Positions 9,978 through 20,948 are shown, counted from the stretch's first letter. The stretch: 25,212 nt of DNA from Leptospira ellisii (GCF_002811955.1 NZ_NPEF01000028.1:1-25212), one strand, 5' to 3'. The notes: generated by a model from the sequence alone, not told the origin. A program made the numbers and translations.

Positions 9978-11885
9978 TTAATTCTGCGAAGAGCCGTAGA
10001 TTTGTTCGATTTCTTTGGAATATTTCTCCGTGATCAAAAACCGTTTTAAGGAGAGTTTTGCGGTCAACTCCTCCCCTTTTTCCCAGGGTTTGTTCAAAAG
10101 ACTGAACCCGCCGATCCGTTCAAAGGATTTGAATCCGTTTTGATCGCTGATCATCCGCGAAATTTCGGTGCGGATCAGGGATTTTACTTCAGAATTTTTG
10201 CATATAGAATCCAGATCGTTTCCGTATTGTCTCAGATTTTCCAGACTCGGAACGACGAGAACTCCCGCGAATTTCTTATCCTGTCCGACGACCATACACG
10301 ATTCGATCAAAGGGGATTCCTGTAGTTTCGCTTCTATGGGGACCGGTTCCAAATTCTCCCCGTTGGAAAGTACGATCGTTTCCTTGATCCTTCCCACGAT
10401 TTTAAGATATAAATCCGGAGTGATCAAAGCGAGATCGCCCGTTTTAAACCACCCGTCCTGGAACACGCGTTCGGTAGCTTCGGGATTTTTGTAATAACCC
10501 TTCATCACCTGGGGGCCTTTCACCACGAGTTCGCCTTTTTTTCCGAAACCTTCCGTTCCGGGATAAATGTCCTTTCCGGTGGCCACGTCCAAAATCCGGA
10601 TTCTGGTTTCCGGAAATATCTTCCCCACCGTTCCTACGATCAGATTTTGAGGCGTCCTCATGGAGAGGATCGGGCTTGTCTCCGTCAGACCGTAACCTTC
10701 CAACACGGGAATTCCTATCGCGTTAAAAAGTTCGTCCACGTGAAGAGGCAAAGCACCTCCTCCGGAAACGCTCGCCTTGAGTTTTCCTCCCGTCGCCTGT
10801 CTCACCTTTTTCAGAACGACAAGATCCAAAAACGATGCGGGAAGGAATACGACGATAAACATTAAAAAAGAATAAAGTCGTTCTACCATGACGATCGGAA
10901 AAAAACCACGCTTCATCCTTAGTTTACGGTTTTTTAATACGGATAAATGGTGATAACGGAAACGGTTCGTCTTCAAAGCCGCGGAAAACAAAAACCTACC
11001 TGCGCCTTTCATACCCTGAAGTTTGGCCTGAATTCCCTGAAAGATGCTTTCCCAAAGTCTCGGCGCGGACGCCATAAACGTGGGTTTTACGGTCTGCAGA
11101 TCCTCCTTTAGGGAACGGATATTCGTGTAATACGTTTTGCACCCGAAGGTGATCGACACGATCTCGAAGATCCGTTCGAAGATATGCCACACGGGAAGAA
11201 TCGAAAGGATCTTATCGTCCTGATTCAATCCGAGCGGAATGTTCCGGATCTGGGAAAGGATATTCGAGTGGGTGAGCATCACGCCTTTGGGATTTCCCGT
11301 CGTTCCGGAGGTATAAATCAAGGTGAGAAGATCGTCGGGGCGGATCCTGTCCGCTCTGGAAAGAACCTCTTCTTTGGAAAGTTTCCTTCCTTCCTGAAGA
11401 ATGTTCCAGAACGAAAGCGCCTTTCCTTCCCGAAGCAGTTCCTGATTTCCGTCCATCAGAATCACGTGTTCCAAGGCGGGGAGTCTGTCGCGAATCGTAT
11501 TCAATTTTTTGAATACGTTGGGATTTTCCACGAAGACAATCCTACAATCGACGTGGGAAAGGATATATTCCAGATCCTGCACGGTCGCGTCGCTTCCCCT
11601 CGGCACGTCGGCGGCGCCGGAAAATAAGACCGCGAGATCAGTCAAAATCCATTCCAAACGGTTATCCGCGATGATCGCCACGTTTTCCTGCGGTTTTAAT
11701 CCGCACTTATGGATGAGGAAGGAGGCCAGGGACAACGCGTCCTCGTACAATTCCCCATAGGTCGGTCCCTCGAACACACCTTGGGAATTTTTCGTCAAAA
11801 ACGATTTTTCATCCTTATAAGTCCGAACCGAATGACGAAACAGCTGAGCGAGATTTTGGAAATTATCTACGTTTGTTTTGGACAT
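9978..11885 (-). CDS. Long-chain acyl-CoA synthetase (AMP-forming), atypical A10 residue
   Basis: Adenylate-forming enzyme of 635 residues that should activate fatty acids to acyl-CoA through acyl-AMP. Motifs are the P-loop YTSGTTGNPKG (191-201), the later GYGLTETSP, and DGWFKTGDLALI followed by GRIKETIVLSNGENLEP, all normal for the FadD15/ACSL branch. The C-terminal segment EELTAKLSLKRFLITEKY aligns without gaps to the usual LTPTLKxKR...EKY, but the catalytic A10 lysine position is Ser612, with a lysine two residues earlier. Leptospira relies on fatty acids as carbon source, so such enzymes are numerous. The ATG is preceded closely by GGGAG. The upstream AraC-type gene on the same strand ends 41 bases away. 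Confidence 0.93.
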   Translation of the reverse strand: MSKTNVDNFQNLAQLFRHSVRTYKDEKSFLTKNSQGVFEGPTYGELYEDALSLASFLIHKCGLKPQENVAIIADNRLEWILTDLAVLFSGAADVPRGSDATVQDLEYILSHVDCRIVFVENPNVFKKLNTIRDRLPALEHVILMDGNQELLREGKALSFWNILQEGRKLSKEEVLSRADRIRPDDLLTLIYTSGTTGNPKGVMLTHSNILSQIRNIPLGLNQDDKILSILPVWHIFERIFEIVSITFGCKTYYTNIRSLKEDLQTVKPTFMASAPRLWESIFQGIQAKLQGMKGAGRFLFSAALKTNRFRYHHLSVLKNRKLRMKRGFFPIVMVERLYSFLMFIVVFLPASFLDLVVLKKVRQATGGKLKASVSGGGALPLHVDELFNAIGIPVLEGYGLTETSPILSMRTPQNLIVGTVGKIFPETRIRILDVATGKDIYPGTEGFGKKGELVVKGPQVMKGYYKNPEATERVFQDGWFKTGDLALITPDLYLKIVGRIKETIVLSNGENLEPVPIEAKLQESPLIESCMVVGQDKKFAGVLVVPSLENLRQYGNDLDSICKNSEVKSLIRTEISRMISDQNGFKSFERIGGFSLLNKPWEKGEELTAKLSLKRFLITEKYSKEIEQIYGSSQN

Positions 11886-11926
11886 GCTCCCACGATACTT
11901 CGTTTTTCAGGAAGGATCGACGGGAT

Positions 11927-13024
11927 TCATGATTTCATACCCTTTTTTTTGAGATATTGCGTGGGTGTAAGCCCGGTTTCCTTACGAAAGGATTCGTTAA
12001 ACGAGCTTTTACTGTTAAAACCGCTCCTCATCGCGACGTGAATGATTTTGAGTTCCGGTTCCTTCTCCAAAAGACGTATCGCTTCCCGGATTCTGTAATT
12101 ATTCAGAAAGCGGTTGAAATTGATTCCATAGGAATCGTTGATCACCTGGGAAAGGTGATCCGGTCTAAGTGAGAGTCTGGAGGAAAGGGATTTCAAGGAA
12201 AGATCCTCGTCGAGATAAATCTTCTCCCTATCGAACAAGTCGTAGATTCGGTTTAGCGTGGAAGCGGTTTGGTCCGGCGAGATCCGATTCTGTTTTCTTC
12301 GGATTTCCCGGATCCCCCTGCGGAGAAGTTCCAAAAAGTCAGGATATCTCGCCAGCAGAACGAAGATCGAAACGACGCCCGTCGAAAAAAGGAACGCGCC
12401 GATCTTCTTCAGAAAGTTCCATTCCTCCCAAAAAAAACCGGAGAAGGTGACGAGTTTGGAAAACGCGAAAAATCCCAGCACGAGATAAAACGCGAAAAGG
12501 CTTTTTTCCTTTCCCGCCGAAAACAGGATTCTGACGTTAAGTAGAAATCGGAACGAAAAGATTACGTAAATTCCCGGGATAAAATAACTCATATTTAAGA
12601 AAAACAGAATATAGTTCCTCATAAACGGATCGACCGCGCCCAAATTCCCGCGGAACAATTCGTATTTGATCTCCGAGGGAATCGAGGCGACCGGTAAAAA
12701 CGCGACTAGAAAAACCAGAACGAGTGCGACATGCCACCATTGTTTCTTCTCCCATAAGTAATCGGTCTTGAATATGGATTTGATGAAAAGATAAAACAGC
12801 GGACCGGTGGAAACGGCGAACGGAACGTGCAGGAAGATCAATTCCGGAAAAAGAATCAACTTTCCCGACGTGAAAAGATGAAGTTCTATCAACCAGGCCG
12901 AAACGCAAAAAAACAAAAACGAACCGATCGTCAGCGTCGGATTTCTTTTGCGACTAACGACGAACATTACGCCGATGAGAAACGCACAAAACGAACTCGC
13001 ATATCCGTACAATTCGATCCACAT
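11927..13024 (-). CDS. Membrane-anchored AraC family transcription regulator
   Basis: Protein of 365 residues. The first ~230 residues hold about seven hydrophobic segments (for example ASSFCAFLIGVMFVV and PLFYLFIKSIF); the C-terminal ~100 residues carry an AraC double helix-turn-helix (LSLKSLSSRLSLRPDHLSQVINDSYGINFNRFLNNYRIREA... HVAMRSGFNSKSSFNESFRKETGLTPTQY). Such 7TM-AraC proteins, common in Leptospira and Bacteroidetes, are thought to sense membrane or external signals while touching DNA. The gene lies 41 bases upstream of the acyl-CoA synthetase gene on the same strand, so it may control or share its transcription. It is divergent from the acyltransferase gene across 258 bases. Confidence 0.9.
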   Translation of the reverse strand: MWIELYGYASSFCAFLIGVMFVVSRKRNPTLTIGSFLFFCVSAWLIELHLFTSGKLILFPELIFLHVPFAVSTGPLFYLFIKSIFKTDYLWEKKQWWHVALVLVFLVAFLPVASIPSEIKYELFRGNLGAVDPFMRNYILFFLNMSYFIPGIYVIFSFRFLLNVRILFSAGKEKSLFAFYLVLGFFAFSKLVTFSGFFWEEWNFLKKIGAFLFSTGVVSIFVLLARYPDFLELLRRGIREIRRKQNRISPDQTASTLNRIYDLFDREKIYLDEDLSLKSLSSRLSLRPDHLSQVINDSYGINFNRFLNNYRIREAIRLLEKEPELKIIHVAMRSGFNSKSSFNESFRKETGLTPTQYLKKKGMKS

Positions 13025-13130
13025 CGTTTTAGCCGTTTCGTAAAGCTAGATCCGTTCCTAATTCTGCCAATACCAATTTGAACCCGCTCCATGAATCGGT
13101 CCAAAAGTCGAATTCGCTTTATAAAAAACG

Positions 13131-13230
13131 TTAAATTCCCTTAAATTCCTACGATTTCGGATGAAAAACGGGGCTAACGACGCGGGTAACATCCGATTTC
13201 GGGAATCGCAGCCGCAAAAAAGAATTGCGG
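13131..13230. promoter_or_regulatory. Repeat-rich divergent control region
   Basis: The gap between the AraC-type gene and the acyltransferase gene (13025-13282) holds a tandem near-repeat TTAAATTCCC/TTAAATTCCT (13131-13150), direct copies of CGATTTCGG at 13152-13160 and 13194-13202 (42 bases apart, about four helical turns), an inverted pair TCGGATG/CATCCGA (13157-13163 and 13190-13196), and a hairpin CCGCAA/TTGCGG (13212-13230). Direct repeats one or more turns apart are the usual AraC-family target, so autoregulation is plausible. CGATTTCGG-like words are frequent in this DNA, so chance is possible. Confidence 0.35.
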
Positions 13231-13282
13231 AAGGGCCCCCGAAACGGGATCCATCCTTAAACACCTAAGGAAAAAAAAGTTC

Positions 13283-14440
13283 ATGGAAATAGCAAACTTT
13301 CTGAACCAAGTCAAAGCAGGCGGAGGCAAACTCTTTCTGCAATTCGGAGGACAAGGGTCTCCTTTTTTAAAAGAACTCTCCAAACTTTACGAATCAGAAC
13401 CTTCACTCAAAGAATTCTTCGAAGTCTCCTTTAAAGCGATCAGCGAAGAGGTTCCTAAACTCGATACGAAAATCTTATACGGCGGATACGATTTCGAAAG
13501 CTGGGTAAAAAATCCGGATTCCGCTCCCGACGAAAATTATCTCTGCAGTGCGCCGGTTTCCATCGTAGGAATTTTTCTCACTCAAATAGCGAACTACATC
13601 GCGTTCACAAACAAAGGATTTCCGGTTTCGGAACTGATCTCCAACTCCATAGGAGTTACAGGACACAGCCAAGGTGTGATCTCCTCCGCTTTGATCGCAC
13701 TCGGCAAAGAAGGAGCGGATTTTTACGCCGCTTACGTTAAGTTCCTAAAATTCGTCCTTTATATCGGCTATAGAGCGCAGGAATTGGTCGGACCTTACAA
13801 TCCTTCCGAAGCTCTGATCAAAGCGAATGAAGAAGTGGGAGACAAACAACCCGCGCCTATGGTCGCCGTGATCGGTTATTCCCAAAAGGAATTGGAGGAC
13901 CGCGTAAAACAAACCAACGAAGCGCTGGGGCTAAGCGGCGACAAAGCGATTTACGTAAGTCTTTTTAACACTCCGGATTCGAACATCGTTTCGGGAAGCC
14001 CCGAATCCTTATTGGAACTTCGTAAAAAATTCAAGGCGGAAATGGACGAAAAGAAAGTGAAGTTCGTTTATCTCAGAACGACCGCTCCGTTCCATTCTCC
14101 TCATATGAACGAAACCGAGAAGACGGTTCCGTTGGATATGGAAAGAATCGGTTTCGACTTCAAGGGAAGCGATCTGAAAACCCCCGTTTATTCCATCTTC
14201 GACGGCAGAAACATGCAGTCCGACGACGGAATCGGCCTTCCTTTGTTCAAGGAAATGTTGATCAAAACCTTGTATTGGGACAAGGCCGTAAAGGCGTTTG
14301 TAAGCACGTCTAACGTCACCGGAATCGATTTCGGACCGAGCATCGTAAGTCAGAAACTGACCCAGGCGAACATGGGAACCTCCGAAAACAAAATCTACGC
14401 GGTTTCCAGTCCGAAGGACATCAAGGTTCTTTTGGCCTGA
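13283..14440 (+). CDS. Stand-alone acyltransferase related to FAS-I starter acyltransferase (FabD superfamily)
   Basis: Protein of 385 residues with the alpha/beta-hydrolase-like acyltransferase fold. It shows an FGGQGS opening at 21-26, the nucleophile elbow GHSQG (Ser129), the segment [19 protein letters not shown] and the catalytic histidine region FHSPHM (His271). GHSQG and the [15 protein letters not shown] pattern resemble the SAT domain of yeast-type fatty acid synthase beta chains more than bacterial FabD, which usually has GHSLG. It probably moves acetyl, malonyl or longer acyl groups between CoA and a carrier protein. No acyl carrier protein or ketosynthase lies nearby. ATG 13283 has an AAGGA ribosome site 11 bases upstream. 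Exact substrate unknown. Confidence 0.85.
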   Translation: MEIANFLNQVKAGGGKLFLQFGGQGSPFLKELSKLYESEPSLKEFFEVSFKAISEEVPKLDTKILYGGYDFESWVKNPDSAPDENYLCSAPVSIVGIFLTQIANYIAFTNKGFPVSELISNSIGVTGHSQGVISSALIALGKEGADFYAAYVKFLKFVLYIGYRAQELVGPYNPSEALIKANEEVGDKQPAPMVAVIGYSQKELEDRVKQTNEALGLSGDKAIYVSLFNTPDSNIVSGSPESLLELRKKFKAEMDEKKVKFVYLRTTAPFHSPHMNETEKTVPLDMERIGFDFKGSDLKTPVYSIFDGRNMQSDDGIGLPLFKEMLIKTLYWDKAVKAFVSTSNVTGIDFGPSIVSQKLTQANMGTSENKIYAVSSPKDIKVLLA

Positions 14441-14478
14441 AAAACCTCGGACCTCCGATTCTAAAATGGATTTACCCG

Positions 14479-14499
14479 TTCCGGAAAATTCTTCCGGAA
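14479..14499. repeat. Two TTCCGGAA palindromes forming an inverted repeat
   Basis: TTCCGGAA occurs at 14479-14486 and again at 14492-14499, separated by AATTC, so the pair can fold as an 8-bp stem. It lies just before the predicted TTG start of the DUF2779 gene. No U-run follows, so it is not a normal terminator. TCCGGA strings are common throughout this DNA. Confidence 0.35.
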
Positions 14500-14505
14500 T
14501 GGGCT

Positions 14506-16005
14506 TTGGTCCGTTTCGCGTTTAATCGACCGGGCGAGGAAATTCCCAAACTCACCAAAGCGGGTTATACCACCGGTCTTTATTGCGAATACCATCTCTG
14601 GCTCAACACATACGAGCCCCGACCCGACTTCGATCCTTTCGAACACCAATACATCTCCCCCAAACAAAAATCCCTGCTCCGGGAGTTTTCCCATTCCCTT
14701 TTTCCCGAATCGAAAAACACGCGTTATAACGAATCGGAAACCAGGAGAATCCTGAAATCCGGCGGCGGAGTGAGGTCCGCTTGTCTGGAAACGGAGAAAT
14801 TTTCGATGAAGGCGGAATACGTTCTTCCGAACAAAGACGTCGAAAACACGTTCGAACTCGTAATACTAAAAGCCTCCAGTTCATTCAAAAAACAGCATAT
14901 TACGGAAGTTGCATTCCAAAAGTTCGTAGCGGAGGAATGCGGATTTCCGATTTCGAAATGCACTCTGCTTTTCGTGAACTCGAAATTTCCGTTCCGCGGG
15001 AAGATCGAGCCGGAATCCTTTTTCGTAAGAAAGGACATCACTTCCGACGTGAACGCGAAATCCGGAGAAACCAGGGAGCGCTCCTTTTCCTTATACGACC
15101 TTCTTTCCAGAAAAGATCTTCCGCCCAGGTCCGTTAGTCGAAACTGCGCTCATCCCAGAAATTGCGTTTATCCCCAAATCTGCCTGGCCCCCGAAGTTCC
15201 GGGAGACATCTTCTCCCTTCGCGAAGGGAAAGAGGAATCCGGCAGATTCTATAAGGAGGGGATTTTTTACCTTAAGGATGTCCGCGATCAGGAAGGTTTG
15301 ACCGCGCGGCAAAGGATTCAGATCGAAGCCGCGAAAACGGGGATTCCTTACGTCAATCATAAGGTCTTCGCCGAATTTCTCAAAAGAATCCGGTTTCCGA
15401 TCCATTTTCTGGATTTCGAATCGATCAATCCTCCGATTCCGGTTTATCCGAATTCGAATCCGTTCCAGCACGTTCCCTTTCTTTTTTCGCTTCACATACT
15501 GCGCGAGGATCTGTCCGCAGAACCGGAAAGTTTCCATTACATGGACGACGGCGCGGAGGATCCGAGAAAAGGAATATTAGAAAAGCTGCAACAATGGATT
15601 TCTCCCGGAGGAACCGTACTCTGCTACAACGATAAATTCGAAAAACGATGTCTGGAGGAATCGGCGGCCGTTTTTCCCGAATTCAAACCCTGGTTAAAAT
15701 CGATCGAAAACGATTTCGTGGATTTGGCGATGCCGTTTTGGGAATATGAATACTATCATCCGGATCAAAAGGGAAGCACTTCCTTAAAGACGATCCTTCC
15801 CGTCATCGCGGGAAAATCGTATCGGGATCTGGACATCAAATCGGGACAGACGGCCAACGCCGAGTTTCTTCGTATCAAAACCGAATCCGTTTCCGAAGAG
15901 GAGAAAAGGGAAATCGAAAGGAACCTGATCGAGTATTGTAAATTGGACACGTACGCGATGGTGCTCATATTGAGAAAAATCCGGGAGTGGATCGAAACGG
16001 TCTGA
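14506..16005 (+). CDS. DUF2779 protein: degenerate RecB/Cas4-like domain plus DnaQ-like exonuclease
   Basis: Protein of 499 residues with the DUF2779 architecture. The N-terminus [18 protein letters not shown] matches the family opening LTK-x-x-Y-x-x-G-x-x-C. A RecB/Cas4-type nuclease region spans about 90-230, with Cys27 plus Cys214, Cys220 and Cys226 spaced as a Cas4-like Fe-S cluster site. A DnaQ-like exonuclease domain follows, with FLDFES (D303/E305), CYNDKFE, D403 or D406, and YCKLDTYAM (D481). In the first nuclease the expected E-x-K is ILK (ELVILK, 117-122), so that site looks inactive. The start is TTG at 14506 without a strong ribosome site; the frame is open further upstream, so the true start may differ. 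Probably acts on DNA; role unproven. Confidence 0.85.
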   Translation: MVRFAFNRPGEEIPKLTKAGYTTGLYCEYHLWLNTYEPRPDFDPFEHQYISPKQKSLLREFSHSLFPESKNTRYNESETRRILKSGGGVRSACLETEKFSMKAEYVLPNKDVENTFELVILKASSSFKKQHITEVAFQKFVAEECGFPISKCTLLFVNSKFPFRGKIEPESFFVRKDITSDVNAKSGETRERSFSLYDLLSRKDLPPRSVSRNCAHPRNCVYPQICLAPEVPGDIFSLREGKEESGRFYKEGIFYLKDVRDQEGLTARQRIQIEAAKTGIPYVNHKVFAEFLKRIRFPIHFLDFESINPPIPVYPNSNPFQHVPFLFSLHILREDLSAEPESFHYMDDGAEDPRKGILEKLQQWISPGGTVLCYNDKFEKRCLEESAAVFPEFKPWLKSIENDFVDLAMPFWEYEYYHPDQKGSTSLKTILPVIAGKSYRDLDIKSGQTANAEFLRIKTESVSEEEKREIERNLIEYCKLDTYAMVLILRKIREWIETV

Positions 16006-16038
16006 ACCCCGGACCCGAAACGTACGGACAAACGATCG

Positions 16039-16662
16039 ATGGATCCTCTCGAAATCAACGGGAAAATTTCCCCGAAAACATTCTCTTCCTTGAATATTCA
16101 AGAAATAAAATTTACGATTTCGTTAACGAATGTAAGCGCGGAGGAAATCGGGATATATCCCGACGTCGCGCTGTTCACGGGAATCTCCGGTTGGGGAGGC
16201 CCCAGTTTCGGAATCGAAATCTCCCCCGCGTCATTCCGCGAACTTAGGAATTATTACGGACCTCCCGCACAACCGCCCAACCGGGCCTTTTACGAAAAAA
16301 ACGAGATTCTACTTTCGCCGAACGAATCGTTCCGCAAAACGCTGACGGCGTGTTGGATTCCGCGCAGTGCGATCTCTCGGGCCGCGGTCGCCTCGGAAAA
16401 TCTGGACCCGGAGGGAATGGATTCGGTCGATCCGATTCTGTTTCGAAAATCCTCCTTTCTCGTTTTAGGGAAAGGGTCCGAACAGGTCTTACGAGAGATG
16501 AATTCCCGACCGGATTTTCTTCGTCCCAATTCTCTGCTCGTTTTTCAGCATTCCGGGACATACGAATTTTCCGTATCCTATCTTCAATCCGAATGGGTGG
16601 AGTTCCGACCCAGACAATCCTCGTTTTGCAGATCCTCGTCCGTATCCGTAAACGTGGAATAA
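16039..16662 (+). CDS. Uncharacterised protein, likely beta-sandwich
   Basis: Protein of 207 residues that I do not recognise. It has no signal peptide or membrane helix. The opening ([27 protein letters not shown]) and the ending ([24 protein letters not shown]) alternate hydrophobic and polar residues and resemble an immunoglobulin-like beta-sandwich, as in proteins that carry a conserved [14 protein letters not shown] strand pair. It lies 33 bases after the DUF2779 stop on the same strand and about 100 bases before argG, so it could be co-transcribed with DUF2779. The ATG at 16039 has no clear ribosome site. Residue composition looks like a genuine gene and not a shadow frame. Confidence 0.7.
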   Translation: MDPLEINGKISPKTFSSLNIQEIKFTISLTNVSAEEIGIYPDVALFTGISGWGGPSFGIEISPASFRELRNYYGPPAQPPNRAFYEKNEILLSPNESFRKTLTACWIPRSAISRAAVASENLDPEGMDSVDPILFRKSSFLVLGKGSEQVLREMNSRPDFLRPNSLLVFQHSGTYEFSVSYLQSEWVEFRPRQSSFCRSSSVSVNVE

Positions 16663-16682
16663 AACGAACGGAGAAAAGCACG

Positions 16683-16727
16683 CCCTCTCGAACCGGAATG
16701 CCATCGGAAAAGAGGGAAAATCCGGTT
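16683..16727 (+). promoter_or_regulatory. Interleaved inverted repeats in the argG leader
   Basis: CCCTCT (16683-16688) pairs with AGAGGG (16711-16716), and AACCGGA (16691-16697) pairs with TCCGGTT (16721-16727). The two stems interleave, so they would form a pseudoknot or exclude each other. Located 37 bases before the argG ATG. Could be a leader regulator or chance pairing; no arginine operator is recognisable. Confidence 0.25.
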
Positions 16728-16763
16728 GTCCACAGACCTGGATGGAATTTCAGTGTTCACAGA

Positions 16764-17971
16764 ATGGCGCAAAATAAACCCGTTAAAAAAATCGTTCTCG
16801 CATACTCGGGAGGATTGGACACATCCGTAATTCTTACCTGGCTGAAGGAAACCTACGGCTGCGAAGTGATCGCGTTTACGGCCGACATCGGTCAAAAAGA
16901 GGAACTTTCCGGTTTGGAGGAAAAGGGAATCAAAACCGGAGCCTCCAAAGTTTATATCCAGGATCTGCGACTGGAATTCGCCCGCGATTTCATATTCCCC
17001 GCCATTCAAGGAAACGCGATCTACGAAATGCGTTATCTTCTCGGTACGTCCCTCGCAAGACCTTTGATCGCTAAGGCGATGGTGGAAGTCGCCGAAAAAG
17101 AGGGCGCGGACGCGTTCGCACACGGAGCCACCGGAAAAGGAAACGATCAGGTCCGGTTCGAATTGGGAGTGAAGTCCCTCGCCCCTTCGAAAACGATCAT
17201 CGCTCCTTGGAGAATTTGGGACTTCGGCGGAAGATCGGATCTGATAGAATACGCTAAGTCCAAAGGGATCCCGGTTCCGGTAACCGCGGAAAAACCGTAT
17301 TCCATGGATCGGAATCTGATGCACATATCTTACGAAGGCGGAATATTAGAGGATCCTTATAAAGAGCCGGATGAAAAAATGTTCCTTCTCACCTCTTCTC
17401 CCGAAAAGGCCTCCGACGCTCCGGAATATCTGGAGCTGGATTTCGAGGAAGGGAATTGCGTCGCGGTCAACGGCAAAAAAATGAATCCCCTCGACGTGAT
17501 GGAAACCCTGAACACGATCGCGGGAAAACACGGAGTGGGAAGGGTCGATATCGTGGAAAATCGTCTCGTGGGAATCAAATCCAGGGGCGTTTACGAAACC
17601 CCGGGAGGAACCGTACTTTTCGTCGCCCACCGCGATTTGGAATCGATCACGATCGATCGGGACACGCAACATCATAAGGATAAGTTATCCATAGAATTCG
17701 CCGAGCTGATCTACAACGGTCATTGGTTCTCCTCGAGGATGAAAGCCGTCAGAGCCTTCATCGCAGAAACCCAGAGATACGTGACCGGAACGGTAAAAGT
17801 GAAACTTTACAAAGGAGCCTGCAGCGTCGTGGGAAGAAAATCCTCCGTTTCCCTTTACAACCCGGAAATGGCCACCTTCGAAAGAGAGGAGCTCTACAAT
17901 CAAAAAGACGCGGAAGGATTCATCAATATCTACGGATTGCCCGCGCAGGAAACGGCTAGGCTTCGCAAAAA

Positions 17972-17975
<4 letters not shown>
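16764..17975 (+). CDS. argG: Argininosuccinate synthase
   Basis: Cytosolic enzyme that joins citrulline and aspartate using ATP, the penultimate step of arginine synthesis. The 403 residues open with [17 protein letters not shown], the N-type ATP pyrophosphatase loop, and continue with [38 protein letters not shown] and an [11 protein letters not shown] region, all standard. The frame is open upstream to 16350, but ATG 16764 is chosen because the protein family begins right at this point and the upstream extension is only the shadow of the preceding gene. Its 3' end overlaps coaD by 4 bases (ATGA). It is the first gene of an argG-coaD-ndk unit. Confidence 0.97.
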
Positions 17976-18880
<905 letters not shown>

Positions 18881-18890
18881 AACCCTCTTT

Positions 18891-18927
18891 CGGAGGTTCG
18901 GGCGTTCTTTTCTGCGTCGAGCCTCCG
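18891..18927 (+). terminator. Probable terminator hairpin after ndk
   Basis: CGGAGGTTCG (18891-18900) pairs with CGAGCCTCCG (18918-18927) over ten base pairs with one G-U pair and a 17-base loop, 10 bases after the ndk stop. The following CTATTTCTTTTCC is pyrimidine-rich but not a clean U-run, so efficiency may be modest. Confidence 0.55.
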
Positions 18928-19026
18928 CTATTTCTTTTCCGCTCCGGTCCCAAGACGTTCGCATTCGCGCGACGGAAAAAAATCCTATTTCGGTTTAAAA
19001 TATTACAAAAATTAGAAGTTTTTTGG

Positions 19027-19056
19027 TTGTACTTTTGGAAAGAAATTATTTATTCT
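19027..19056 (+). promoter_or_regulatory. Candidate promoter of the 60-residue protein gene
   Basis: TTGTAC (19027-19032) and TATTCT (19051-19056) are spaced by 18 bases in an AT-rich patch that stands out from its surroundings. The start of transcription would fall near 19063, about 40 bases before the ATG at 19103. Confidence 0.45.
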
Positions 19057-19076
19057 TACCGAAATCCGTCATGGAA

Positions 19077-19091
19077 CGGTTGTTTCAACCG
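19077..19091 (+). promoter_or_regulatory. Hairpin in the leader of the 60-residue protein gene
   Basis: CGGTTG (19077-19082) and CAACCG (19086-19091) pair across a TTT loop, ending 11 bases before the ATG, where a ribosome site would normally lie. No Shine-Dalgarno sequence is visible, so the stem could affect initiation. Confidence 0.4.
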
Positions 19092-19102
19092 ACAATTCTA
19101 GT

Positions 19103-19285
19103 ATGAACGCAAGCACGAAAGCGCAGATTCAAAAACACAACGAGATCATGAAACAATACAGAGCCAACGATCCGTTCGGAGATCCGAACCACGGAACGCC
19201 GGATTGGATGGACGACGTTATGGAACTCATCTATTCTCGGGAAGAATTTCTCGTGGATTCCGAATCGGATTTCGAAATCGAGTAA
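19103..19285 (+). CDS. Small acidic hypothetical protein
   Basis: Protein of 60 residues rich in Asp and Glu toward the end (DSESDFEIE) with a charged helical start (STKAQIQKHNEIMKQYRANDPFGDPNHG) and a middle segment PDWMDDVMELIYSREE. No membrane helix, signal or cysteine. It is likely real because it stands alone between ndk and the isocitrate dehydrogenase gene with its own promoter-like sequence, leader hairpin and downstream inverted repeat. I do not recognise a family. No Shine-Dalgarno site precedes the ATG. Confidence 0.6.
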   Translation: MNASTKAQIQKHNEIMKQYRANDPFGDPNHGTPDWMDDVMELIYSREEFLVDSESDFEIE

Positions 19286-19366
19286 ACCCCCGCTTTCCAC
19301 CCGCGTTCGTTCCGATTTTTCGCGCAATTCCGACCTTAAAAATTCTTCGATTCAGCCAATTTTCTA

Positions 19367-19384
19367 AACCGAAATGATTCGGTT
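19367..19384. terminator. Inverted repeat, possible terminator of the small-protein gene
   Basis: AACCGAA (19367-19373) and TTCGGTT (19378-19384) form a 7-bp stem with an ATGA loop, followed by CGTTTCACATTTT. It lies 82 bases after the small-protein stop and 48 bases before the next -35 element. It could also be an operator. Confidence 0.35.
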
Positions 19385-19431
19385 CGTTTCACATTTTCTC
19401 CGTTCGACGTCGATCCTCCGTAGTAAGGGAA

Positions 19432-19460
19432 TTGACCTCCGTTTCCGTTCCCGCTCTATT
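19432..19460 (+). promoter_or_regulatory. Sigma-70-type promoter of isocitrate dehydrogenase
   Basis: TTGACC (19432-19437) and TCTATT (19455-19460) are spaced by 17 bases, the same -35 hexamer and spacing as the ABC operon promoter. The transcript would start near 19467 with a leader of about 14 bases containing the AGGAG ribosome site. Confidence 0.55.
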
Positions 19461-19480
19461 AGAAGTATTAGGAGAACAGA

Positions 19481-20947
<1,467 letters not shown>

Positions 20948-20948
20948 G

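Noticed and set aside
14466..14468. ATG as start of the DUF2779 gene
   Set aside because: It is out of frame with the DUF2779 coding sequence; the in-frame candidate is TTG 14506.
16350..16763. N-terminal extension of argG
   Set aside because: It is only the same frame left open through the 207-residue gene; argininosuccinate synthase homology starts at the ATG at 16764.
16584..17324. 246-residue minus-strand frame opposite argG
   Set aside because: Shadow of argG; composition is Arg/Phe/Gly-rich antisense text with no domain.
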